Part shown: piece by piece, positions 17,801 to 25,068 of the stretch
How the letters are laid out: each line of letters starts with the position of its first letter
How positions within the stretch are numbered: the stretch's first letter is position 1
NCBI GenBank assembly: GCA_016342415.1
Contig: JAEIOD010000035.1
Span: 1-47,144, forward strand
Direction of reading: 5' to 3'
Length of the DNA: 47,144 bases
Origin: Clostridiales bacterium
GTDB taxonomy: Bacteria; Bacillota; Clostridia; Peptostreptococcales; Acidaminobacteraceae
The notes under the pieces: generated by a model
Database searches by the model: none
The model's input: the letters and a program-made list of their open reading frames with translations, nothing else
Told to the model about the DNA's origin: nothing
Program-made: the position numbers and the translations under genes

Positions 17801-17900
17801 GTATAAAGTAATATGAGTATACGCCAAATAACAATACCAATACGGAAAGAAGTATGGTTACTTTTCTTTCTTTAATAGTTGCTAAAATAATTTTACTCAT
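14874..17900 (-). CDS. RND efflux transporter (AcrB/HAE1 family)
   Basis: 1008 residues from ATG 17900, six bases after AAGGTG. The frame continues upstream only to a TTG. It is a full-length RND pump: one N-terminal membrane helix, a large outer loop opening with PVAQIVTVYPGASASDVEEL, helices 2-6, a second large loop (about 540-835), then helices 8-12. The proton-relay region of helix 4 reads GILVDNSIVISD, with the first Asp kept and Asn in place of the second AcrB Asp, which is common in HAE-type pumps. It exports drugs or amphiphiles using the proton gradient. The start overlaps the membrane-fusion gene by 8 nt, so the two are coupled. Substrate is not predictable. Confidence 0.93.
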   Translation of the reverse strand: MSKIILATIKERKVTILLSVLVLLFGVYSYYFIPKQENPDTSSPVAQIVTVYPGASASDVEELITKPVEDAVAELDGIEYIKSFSYDNASIVIVMLNYDVVYEEQWDTLRINMDEIKPDLPSGSWAPEIETDLTESAGIILSVSGEDYTNGQLTSFAEQFKEKLEVIPGIKKMEIEGDLEKEIIVEIDNDKLMPYNISINDIYDLIRAQNVVIPSGSIKTDQGKINLKAPQSISSQRDIEDIIVYISEETGSVVRLKDVADIYFAYNEDDLKFRDNGKKSILLTGYFKDNENVVLVGKEVRSTLNDLIDSMPEGLEINEVLFLPEDVDVAVSDFITNLLQGIVFVILVVLIGMGLRNAVIVSITIPLSIAATFICMSFMGIDIQQVSIAALIIALGILVDNSIVISDAIQIKINEGLSKLDASFQGAKEQSIPVLASTLTTIASFAPLMVLPGEAGIFAKSLPQVVMISLVASYMVAMLVTPALASKFFHKTDSKKDSLAFVKTQYHKLLKINLDKPKTALFIVVVIFGVSLASMLLVEIKMFPYVDKDIIYFNLTSEVSGDLEKNEEFIKSVEQMLLEEPEIKSITSSIGGGLPRFYMTADMITPSDDKGQILSRFEIEKNSRFNNKEALAIYLQDKFDTELIGGYCTVNLLEINMPGPSIDVRLSGGNIEEVNRIAEAVFEELSSLDGTINVQNDKSTYKYEYSLEVDQDLASTFGLTKYDIQYQINLALNGSSASVMKVEGKEYDIKVKSNIRDIEDIKNLPIKSQYTNEKILVKQFAKVSLKEELTSIKRYDRDTLVSVTADVRPEVSASTIQSAIEEFIDTELDTSDIKIKYGGESDTITKYLAGLASAGIAALIIVYVILLIQFNSLIQPVVILASIPLSFIGVALALLISGTPFTFTVGLGIASLFGIVVNNAILLIEYINRARKDGLGVREACEDSVEKRMRPILLSSITTIFGLIPLVLAQSSFFTPMAIALIGGLFLSTLLTLTVIPTIYYMLERGKA

Positions 17901-18993
17901 TTGCTTCACCTTCAACTTTTACCTTATAACCTTCTGACAAGACGTTTGTATTGGTTGTAATAATCTCTACACCATCTTCTAGGTTGGTTACTCTAACAAG
18001 AGATCCATTAATTTCATGAAGCTCAATATCTATTCTAGTTGCACGTCCATTATCCACTGCGAAAACATAATCAATACCATCATTTTTTACATCTGTGATA
18101 TTGATCCATATGCCTTCAATGTCTTCTAAATCAATATATACTTTGCATGACTCTCCAATTAGAAAATCGCCATTTTCAATTAAAATTTCCACATCATATG
18201 TTTTGGACAATCTATCAGGCATCAAGTTGATGTTACTGACAGTTCCCTTATAGGTCTGATCACCTGCAACAACATCGGCATGATCACCAACAACAATTCG
18301 TTTGACATCTTCTTGTGACATACCCACTTTTACAATATTGGTTTCACTTCTTGCAATCACAACAGGATAGCCTTGGCTAAGCAGTTCGCCTTCCGAACCT
18401 AGAACATCGACTACATAACCATTCATGTCTGAAAACAAGGCAGTATCACTAAGGGTCGAACTTTTATAGTCAGAATCCAACTTCGCCTGATTGAGTACTT
18501 TAGAAGCCTGTTCTACTTCTTTTACTTTTATATCATATTGAAGTTTGATTTCGTCCACTTTTATACTTGATACAACACCACTATTGAATAGAGTCAGAGT
18601 ATCCTCATAAGTCTTTTTATAAAAATCTCTTGCTTCAACCGCTTTGGACAAATCGAGTTGTGCTAATTTTACTTGTTCAGACGATGCTTGAAGACCTAAG
18701 TCATATTCATATGAATCCAGTGTCACCAGCATGTCTCCAACAGCAACTTTATCCCCTGATTTAACTGTTACCGTATCAATCAAACCGCTGGTTTTTAGGG
18801 CATAGGTTTTTACTTCTTCCGGCTCAACAAAACCCAAATACGAAATGGTCTCAGGCAAAGCACTCATTGTCAGAATTCTCGTTTGTACAACTCTTTCTTT
18901 TTCTGTATAGGTTTGTTCTTCCCTGCTACATCCTGTAAAACTTAAAAATGCCAATGCCGCTAATACCAAAATCCCCATACTCTTCTTATTCAT
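17893..18993 (-). CDS. RND-type membrane fusion (periplasmic adaptor) lipoprotein
   Basis: 366 residues. The signal peptide ends in lipobox FTGC with Cys22 as lipid anchor. Then come the lipoyl-like half motif (GLIDTVTVKSGDKVAVGDML), a coiled-coil hairpin (about 85-165), the second lipoyl half (LFSDMNGYVVDVLGSEGELL) and a beta-barrel segment (VGDHADVVAGDQTYKGTVSN). This is the adaptor of RND pumps, bridging the transporter to an outer channel or the wall. It overlaps the TetR gene by 8 nt upstream and the RND gene by 8 nt downstream. TolC-family proteins occur elsewhere in the window (42147-44524), not in this operon. Confidence 0.92.
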   Translation of the reverse strand: MNKKSMGILVLAALAFLSFTGCSREEQTYTEKERVVQTRILTMSALPETISYLGFVEPEEVKTYALKTSGLIDTVTVKSGDKVAVGDMLVTLDSYEYDLGLQASSEQVKLAQLDLSKAVEARDFYKKTYEDTLTLFNSGVVSSIKVDEIKLQYDIKVKEVEQASKVLNQAKLDSDYKSSTLSDTALFSDMNGYVVDVLGSEGELLSQGYPVVIARSETNIVKVGMSQEDVKRIVVGDHADVVAGDQTYKGTVSNINLMPDRLSKTYDVEILIENGDFLIGESCKVYIDLEDIEGIWINITDVKNDGIDYVFAVDNGRATRIDIELHEINGSLVRVTNLEDGVEIITTNTNVLSEGYKVKVEGEANE

Positions 18994-19585
18994 TGTCTTT
19001 CAGTCCTCTCATATAGAAAAATTGAACAAATGCTTCTAATCTTTCTCTTAATCTATCACTTTCATCCATACCTATTTTTATCAAGCCTTCTGTAAAACTA
19101 TAGGCTAAGTCCTTAGCCAATTCTTCATTGCCATAGATCATTGTAAACTGGCTTTTAAACCAATCCAATAACCCAAATCTCGTATTCATGACAAAGTCAG
19201 CTCTGTCGTCTTTTAAAAGTATGAGTAATGCCATTCTATTATCACCAAATACTTCAATAACTTCCTGTATAACACGATTTGCTATCTTCCCTTGATTTAT
19301 TGATCTTAAATCATCTAGGATTTCTGGTGAAGGAACATCATTTATCATAATTTTATTGTCACTGTTTTTCATTAGAATGTGATTTAGTTTTCTATAGGAT
19401 TCTCCTACGATAGATTCATACAATGCTTCCTTGTTATCAAAGTACCTATATAGGTTCCCTGGTGTTATACCAGATTCTCTAGCAATTTGTCTTAATGAAC
19501 TACCCTCAAATCCTTTTTCAAAGAATTCCAGTGTAGCCGCTTTTTCAATACGTTCCCTAACTTCTTCTTTTAGTACTTGTGCCAT
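18986..19585 (-). CDS. TetR/AcrR family repressor of the efflux operon
   Basis: 199 residues from ATG 19585 with GGAGGG just upstream. A longer frame to 19663 would run from the operator itself. The helix-turn-helix is at about 20-52 (FEGSSLRQIARESGITPGNLYRYFDNKEAL), a textbook TetR signature. The C-terminal two thirds are helical and should form the ligand-binding dimer part. First gene of the TetR-MFP-RND operon with 8-nt overlap into the adaptor gene, so it probably represses its own operon and is released by a pump substrate. A palindrome suited to a TetR dimer lies at 19663-19686. Confidence 0.92.
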   Translation of the reverse strand: MAQVLKEEVRERIEKAATLEFFEKGFEGSSLRQIARESGITPGNLYRYFDNKEALYESIVGESYRKLNHILMKNSDNKIMINDVPSPEILDDLRSINQGKIANRVIQEVIEVFGDNRMALLILLKDDRADFVMNTRFGLLDWFKSQFTMIYGNEELAKDLAYSFTEGLIKIGMDESDRLRERLEAFVQFFYMRGLKDNE

Positions 19586-19662
19586 AAGCCCTCCATTTTC
19601 ATATAATACACAGGTGTTTATTATTAGAACAAAAAAATATCTAGAATTGTTTCGACATTTCA

Positions 19663-19686
19663 ATAAATGAACACCTAGTCATTTAT
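19663..19686. promoter_or_regulatory. Probable TetR operator
   Basis: ATAAATGA (19663-19670) and TCATTTAT (19679-19686) are a perfect 8-bp inverted repeat with an 8-nt centre, about 78 bp before the TetR start. Size and position fit a TetR-dimer site controlling the efflux operon. Confidence 0.6.
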
Positions 19687-19794
19687 CAGTTAAAAAAAAT
19701 GATATCTACAAAATGTAGTGTACCATAATTCCTAAATTATTTGAATTATTAAATGAGTTTTTATATTTTTATAATATTTGATTCTTTTGAATCA

Positions 19795-19840
19795 AATTAA
19801 AAGTACAGTTCCAAGGATTTATCATCCATGAAACTGTACT
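19795..19840 (-). terminator. Terminator after the first SLH paralogue
   Basis: AGTACAGTT/AACTGTACT with an inner GGAT/ATCC pairing, then TTTTTAATTT on the minus strand. It begins seven bases past the stop at 19847. Confidence 0.8.
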
Positions 19841-19846
19841 CATTGT

Positions 19847-22048
19847 TTATTCTTTATGAACCTCTGCTGTAATTAAAGAGGTTGTGTATTGGTTCGATGG
19901 ATCGATAATGCCGTATGCTGTAATCGTATAACTCTCGTTCGGTATATTTGAGAAGCTAAGTACAGCGGTTTTAGAGTCAATGTAATTGATTGAATCGGCT
20001 GTAATACTCACATCATGCCCTGCATCGTTTTTATATTGCAACTTGTATTGAGATGCTGCATTACTTGCAGATACTTCTGATGAGAACTCTATTTTTACTT
20101 TGTTCTCGGAAACAAACCTAGCATCAGCAATCTGAAGATCAGGTTCTATCACCGTAACACCTTGGAAGGTGTAGATCAAAGTACTTACTTGTGTCTGTCC
20201 ATCACTTTCAATAATACCCGAAGCTATTTGTATTGTATAACTGGTACCTTCTTTGATAGGGTGATCCTTATCTAAGTATACTGTTAATCTATTGTTATAA
20301 CCCGGAGAATAAAGCGCTAATACATCATTCACACCAATAATATTTGCAGCTGCAGAAGCTGGATGAATTGGTTTATCAAAATAGAAGTATAGTTTAGTAC
20401 TTGATACCGGCTGTACATACTCCAATTTAACTTTCGAACTGGTAAATATTTCACCTTCGACTGTATATGTAGAGTTGGTAATTGTTGAAGATTTGAAGGC
20501 ATCTCTAGCGTTTAAAATCTTTAACTCATAACTTGTATTTGACGACATATTGAGTACTCTTAAATCAACCGTACGATTTTTCGCTTCGCCTGTTTCGCTC
20601 ATTGAAGCACTTAATACCGCTGAATTAGAATTAGTTGATATATTTTTAAATGCATAATTTGTTATATTGGTAGCAATACTTCTATCCACATCCTGACTAA
20701 AAACTATACGTACCGTATCGTTCGAAATAGCTCTGATATCATCTACACCTAAAGTGCTATTTGAAGAACCTTTTCCAATAAAATCAGCTGACATATCCAA
20801 TCCGTTGTTTAGGTTTGAATCATATGCACTGACTAAACTGCCACGTACTTTAACCGTATATTGAACACCTGTCTCAAATACATCATTTTTTATCCAAAGA
20901 GAAACACCATTATCCACATCTCCCATTACTGCAGCTTCCATATCATTATATGTACCTGCTACAAATGGTTGACCATTCTTTAAAATCTCATAATGCAGTA
21001 CCAAAGTTGCATTAATATTAACGGGTTGAGTGAAGTAAACATTCACTTTGTTTTTACTGACACCTTCTACAGTTTTAATTTTAAAGTAGTCTGAAGTCAC
21101 ATCAGGTTGTTCAAACGATGAAACATTGGCAGTTAGAGATTTAGTAACATAACTCTCTAAGTCTTTTACGTTTAATAAAGTCAGATTAAACGTTTGACCG
21201 GCTAAAGATGTATCTACTTGTACCGTTATAGTTTTCCCGTTTTGAGAAATACCAGTAACTGCAACAGCTTGCGAGTTAGACGTTTTGATAACAGACACCT
21301 GACTTGTTAACAAAGAAGCAACACTTTCATTCAGTGTTACGGTAATCTCTTTTGCCCCTGTTGCTACAGCACTTACAATGGTCGTTTTTGTTGCATCCTT
21401 TTTAACCAATCCAAGAGACTGTGCTTTAGTTTGAGTCACAACGCCATTGGTGATTAAACCATCTAATAATGTCATTGTACCGTTTTTATCATAAAGACTA
21501 AGAGAATCATACATTATCTTCAACACTTTACCACGGTCTAAAGTATCATCTTCAACACGCATCATATAACTTAGATCCGTTACAACACCTTTTCCATATG
21601 CTGTACTGAATACGGAATCCCAATTGTAATCTGCATCAGTATATTTTAAAGACTTTAGAACCATTGATAAAAATGCTTTTTCAGTTAATGGTTCATTGGC
21701 TCTAAAAGTATTGTCTGGAAATCCTGAGATGATTTTATTCATTGAACAGTAGCCAACAAACGGTGCATACCATTCATCACTACTTACATCTGTAAATGGT
21801 GTCATACCATAAAAAGACGGGCTTTCTAATACAGTTTCTTCACGACCTAAAAGTTTAACAATAAATGTTGCTGCTTCAGCTCTAGTGAGTTGACCATCTA
21901 AGTTATATCCATTACCATCACCAGTTAATAGACCAATTTGATTTAGCACAACTGCAATTTCTTGCTCTGTTGGTTCTGCTGCAAAACTGATCATACCAAA
22001 TAGCATAGTAAAAGCCAAAATTAGACTTAATATTTTAAATTTCTTCAT
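19847..22048 (-). CDS. Surface protein: N-terminal SLH plus Ig-like repeats (paralogue 1)
   Basis: 733 residues from ATG 22048, after AGGAGG. A signal peptide ends near ISFA-AEP (about 22). Three SLH-type units fill about 28-190, with the landmarks LTRAEAATFIVKLLG, FTDVSSDEWYAPFVGYC and SGFPDNTFRANEPLTEKAFL. These bind secondary cell-wall polymer. The rest is beta-rich with repeated Ig-like units of the kind xVTLNESV / VNVYFTQPV / VRIVFSQDV / LYFYFDKPI / VKIEFSSEV, each a strand with an Asn/Asp and a Pro/Val turn, about 100 residues apart. Close paralogues start at 27201 and 46870. All three share a promoter layout. Likely an abundant S-layer or surface component. Confidence 0.85.
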   Translation of the reverse strand: MKKFKILSLILAFTMLFGMISFAAEPTEQEIAVVLNQIGLLTGDGNGYNLDGQLTRAEAATFIVKLLGREETVLESPSFYGMTPFTDVSSDEWYAPFVGYCSMNKIISGFPDNTFRANEPLTEKAFLSMVLKSLKYTDADYNWDSVFSTAYGKGVVTDLSYMMRVEDDTLDRGKVLKIMYDSLSLYDKNGTMTLLDGLITNGVVTQTKAQSLGLVKKDATKTTIVSAVATGAKEITVTLNESVASLLTSQVSVIKTSNSQAVAVTGISQNGKTITVQVDTSLAGQTFNLTLLNVKDLESYVTKSLTANVSSFEQPDVTSDYFKIKTVEGVSKNKVNVYFTQPVNINATLVLHYEILKNGQPFVAGTYNDMEAAVMGDVDNGVSLWIKNDVFETGVQYTVKVRGSLVSAYDSNLNNGLDMSADFIGKGSSNSTLGVDDIRAISNDTVRIVFSQDVDRSIATNITNYAFKNISTNSNSAVLSASMSETGEAKNRTVDLRVLNMSSNTSYELKILNARDAFKSSTITNSTYTVEGEIFTSSKVKLEYVQPVSSTKLYFYFDKPIHPASAAANIIGVNDVLALYSPGYNNRLTVYLDKDHPIKEGTSYTIQIASGIIESDGQTQVSTLIYTFQGVTVIEPDLQIADARFVSENKVKIEFSSEVSASNAASQYKLQYKNDAGHDVSITADSINYIDSKTAVLSFSNIPNESYTITAYGIIDPSNQYTTSLITAEVHKE

Positions 22049-22086
22049 TTTACGCCTCCTATTACGCCGCTTATTAATATCTATTG

Positions 22087-22139
22087 TGAGCGTATCAGTA
22101 GTCCTTTGTAATGTAAACATTTTTATTACCAATGTAATA
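22087..22139 (-). promoter_or_regulatory. SLH-type promoter of paralogue 1
   Basis: On the minus strand TATTACATT (rc 22131-22139), 13 nt, TTTACATT (rc 22110-22117), 12 nt, TGATACGCTCA (rc 22087-22097). TTTACA and TACGCT are 17 bp apart as -35/-10, with TG of an extended -10. The same layout precedes 46870. Confidence 0.6.
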
Positions 22140-22181
22140 CATTCTTAAGGTTCTGAATCCCTGAGTTTTCAACACTAAATA

Positions 22182-22210
22182 CAAATATGCCCCTAGAAAA
22201 ACCAGGGGCA
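22182..22210 (-). terminator. Terminator after the Big_2/SLH gene
   Basis: TGCCCCTGG/CTAGGGGCA form a strong stem around a T-rich loop. The following T tract on the minus strand (TATTTGTATTT) is interrupted, so termination may be partial. Confidence 0.6.
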
Positions 22211-22214
22211 ATAT

Positions 22215-25001
22215 CTATTTCAATCCATTGAATACTTTGTATATTACAATAATGGCTTGTTCTTTTGTTGTATTGCCTTTAGGCGAAAATGCATTCCCAC
22301 CAACACCGGATAAAATATCATATGTATTGGTCATCTTATCAACAGCTGCTTTCGCCCAAGTAGAGACACTTCCAATGTCTGTAAAAGTTTTGTATGTTGT
22401 TTTGATTTCAAGTTCTCTATTCATCACTTTAATGGCCTTATCTAAAATCACACACATCTCTTCACGTGTCACATTGTCTTGAGGTGCAAATATACCAGGA
22501 CCTCTACCACTAATAATACCAAGCGAATGTGCTTTCAATACAGAAACATTTGTTGTATCAGTAAATGAATACGATGCGTAGTTCACTTCAGGGAATCCTA
22601 AAACGACGTCATAGTAATTCATTACAAGTTCCATAAATTCTTCTCTTGTGATATAGGCGTTGTATTCATCTATAACACTCCCCACTAAAAGACCTTTACT
22701 ATTGGCCAATTTTATTATATCAACAGCCCATGACGATGGATTGTTTTGGAATAATACTGCGTCGGTATAATGTGTTAATATATGTTCTACTGAAGCTGTA
22801 ATCACTTCTCCGTTTTCATCAAAAATAACAATCGATGACACATTATCTTCTACCGATACGGTGATTTCAGTAAATACTTTAGGATCTAACGATTCTACTT
22901 TTAAATCTATTTCACTTACGATATATGCATAGAGTATATTTTTGCTAATCTTGGCTACTTCAAGTTTGTTATAATTTCTATCGGTTAAATCATGTCCAAG
23001 TGAACTGATATCACAGTAATCACCACTTTTATTTTTGTAGATTAATTCATAATCGAATAGTCTTTGATGACACTTCTGTAACTCGGTTAAATTTTCATTC
23101 AAGTCTCCTGAACGGTTATCAACCAATGCATTCAATTCCGCTTTTCGATTTTTTGAATACTCTATCTCAGCTTCAACAAATTTTGATGAAATTTTTATTT
23201 TATCAATACTTAGTGTATAATCGGTAGCCAATACACTGTTTATATCATATAGTGGATTGTCTATACTCACAAAGTTAACACTTGGCTGATAAGGCATGCC
23301 AATACCAATACGTGCTGATTTTTCGGTTTCCAAAGCTTTGATATTTGAAATCACTTTTAGATTAATAGAGTGCTCTAATCCATTATCAGCTGTCACACCT
23401 TTGACTACAAAATTTCCAAGTGTTAACGCTTCAACTGTATCACTCTCTACAATTTTTGCAATCTTTGTATCTGATGAGGTATATTTAACTTCATCCAATA
23501 ACGGATAATCTCCTATCGCCATATCAAAGTTAGGTTCTAAAGTCAGCTTTTGCCCTAAATAGATGACATTCATACCATATTCTTTTTCCATATTGGATTC
23601 AGAAATTGTAAATCCATTCAGCATAGACTTTGCAAAGAATACTGTTTCATCGTATTTGTTGCTACCATTATAAGCATCAACAAATACAGCACCTTCTTTT
23701 AAAGCTCTATAGTAATAAAAATCTCCTTCTTTAATAATCTCGCCAAAACCACTCGATCTCACAGTAAATTTCAAGCTGCTTCTATCAGCATTAGAAGGTG
23801 TCACTGTAAAATCCAATAATGTTTTTTCACCAACATTAACTCTGACGTTATCCATATTGAACTGAATGTTGGTAACCTGTACTTTTGGATCTGTTGTAAC
23901 GGTAGTTGGTAACGACACTTTAACAGAACAGTAAGCTTTTTCACCACCGTCTTTTGCTGTAGCTGTAATGGTTGCACTACCAGTTCTTTTAGCAGTCAAT
24001 ATGCCACTCGAACTGATTGATACGACATTTGAATCTGAAGAGTTCCACGTCACTCCTTTTTCAAAGGCTTCTGATAAGCCCGTTACAGGAATAATCGTCG
24101 GTACCAGCTGATGTGTTTTATAACTACTTGACAAGTTTACAACCTTATCTGACAATGTAATATCTTTAACGCCTGTCAATACGGCTACAGATACGGTTGA
24201 TATTTTACTATTGTCTTTAGAAGTTGCTCGAACTGCAGCTGTTCCAGCTTTAATGCCTTTAACAATTCCTTCACTTGTTACTGTCACAACCGACTTATCA
24301 AAACTTTCCCATATACTTTCTTTTGAATATATTGTTTCACCAGTGATTGGTGTATACGTTACAGTTAACGGTCTTGTTTCACCAACATATATTTTTTCAC
24401 TTTTCTGATCAATTGACACTTGTGAAACGGTTGGTCTAACGGTAACTTTTATATGATCCTTTTTACCTGCTTCTGTACTTTCTATGATGACATAAGCTTC
24501 ACCAACACCCACTAATGTGACAACACCACTAGAACTAACTGTCAATACATCCTTATCTGTTGTATTAAATTTTACGCCTTTATTCATAGCCACCGGTAAT
24601 AACTCTACAGGTACCAACGTATAAGTAGCAGTAAACGATTCACCAACTCTTAAATTCTGATCTGGTATGGCTGTTTCAATTGATTTAACCGTATTTTTTA
24701 CCAAAACATCAAACTTCACTTCAAGTATTGTACTACCTTGATTTAAATTACCTGTTACAGTTACTTTCCCAGCTTTTTTTCCAGTAACAGTATCACTACT
24801 ACTGATGGTACAGATGCCTTCTTCACTGTAACTCCATACAATTCCACTTTGATCCTTGATGATTTCACCACTAACTACTTTTGTATCCAGTGGTATGCTT
24901 TCACCGACGTAGAGTTCAATTATCTCTTCCTCAGCAAATGCAAAACTGCTCAAAAGTGATAATGACATAACAACAATCATTATATAAATCATTTTTTTCA
25001 T
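22215..25001 (-). CDS. Surface protein: Big_2 repeats with C-terminal SLH
   Basis: 928 residues from ATG 25001, after GGAGGTG. A signal peptide ends near FAFA-EEE. At least four bacterial Ig-like group 2 units follow, each ending in the family pattern of a value comparison and GxATVTxT: VWSYSEEGICTISSS..GKVTVTG, FNTTDKDVLTVSSSGVVTLVG, WESFDKSVVTVTSEGIVKGI and WNSSDSNVVSISSSGILTAKR. A middle region (about 380-730) is less regular and has a charged, possibly coiled part near 610-650. The last 180 residues carry two to three SLH units (YSFTDTTNVSVLKAHSLGII, FAPQDNVTREEMCVIL, FSPKGNTTKEQAIIVIYKVF). It follows paralogue 2 by 67 nt and is probably cotranscribed with it. Confidence 0.85.
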   Translation of the reverse strand: MKKMIYIMIVVMSLSLLSSFAFAEEEIIELYVGESIPLDTKVVSGEIIKDQSGIVWSYSEEGICTISSSDTVTGKKAGKVTVTGNLNQGSTILEVKFDVLVKNTVKSIETAIPDQNLRVGESFTATYTLVPVELLPVAMNKGVKFNTTDKDVLTVSSSGVVTLVGVGEAYVIIESTEAGKKDHIKVTVRPTVSQVSIDQKSEKIYVGETRPLTVTYTPITGETIYSKESIWESFDKSVVTVTSEGIVKGIKAGTAAVRATSKDNSKISTVSVAVLTGVKDITLSDKVVNLSSSYKTHQLVPTIIPVTGLSEAFEKGVTWNSSDSNVVSISSSGILTAKRTGSATITATAKDGGEKAYCSVKVSLPTTVTTDPKVQVTNIQFNMDNVRVNVGEKTLLDFTVTPSNADRSSLKFTVRSSGFGEIIKEGDFYYYRALKEGAVFVDAYNGSNKYDETVFFAKSMLNGFTISESNMEKEYGMNVIYLGQKLTLEPNFDMAIGDYPLLDEVKYTSSDTKIAKIVESDTVEALTLGNFVVKGVTADNGLEHSINLKVISNIKALETEKSARIGIGMPYQPSVNFVSIDNPLYDINSVLATDYTLSIDKIKISSKFVEAEIEYSKNRKAELNALVDNRSGDLNENLTELQKCHQRLFDYELIYKNKSGDYCDISSLGHDLTDRNYNKLEVAKISKNILYAYIVSEIDLKVESLDPKVFTEITVSVEDNVSSIVIFDENGEVITASVEHILTHYTDAVLFQNNPSSWAVDIIKLANSKGLLVGSVIDEYNAYITREEFMELVMNYYDVVLGFPEVNYASYSFTDTTNVSVLKAHSLGIISGRGPGIFAPQDNVTREEMCVILDKAIKVMNRELEIKTTYKTFTDIGSVSTWAKAAVDKMTNTYDILSGVGGNAFSPKGNTTKEQAIIVIYKVFNGLK

Positions 25002-25068
25002 ACAACACCTCCACAAAATGTATTTTCTTCTCTTACATTATATCATTTAATACTTAGTTTCTGTTAAA

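Noticed and set aside
14874..17900. Asn in place of the second helix-4 Asp of AcrB as a sign of an inactive pump.
   Set aside because: The same substitution is common in functional HAE-type RND pumps, so it is not evidence of loss.
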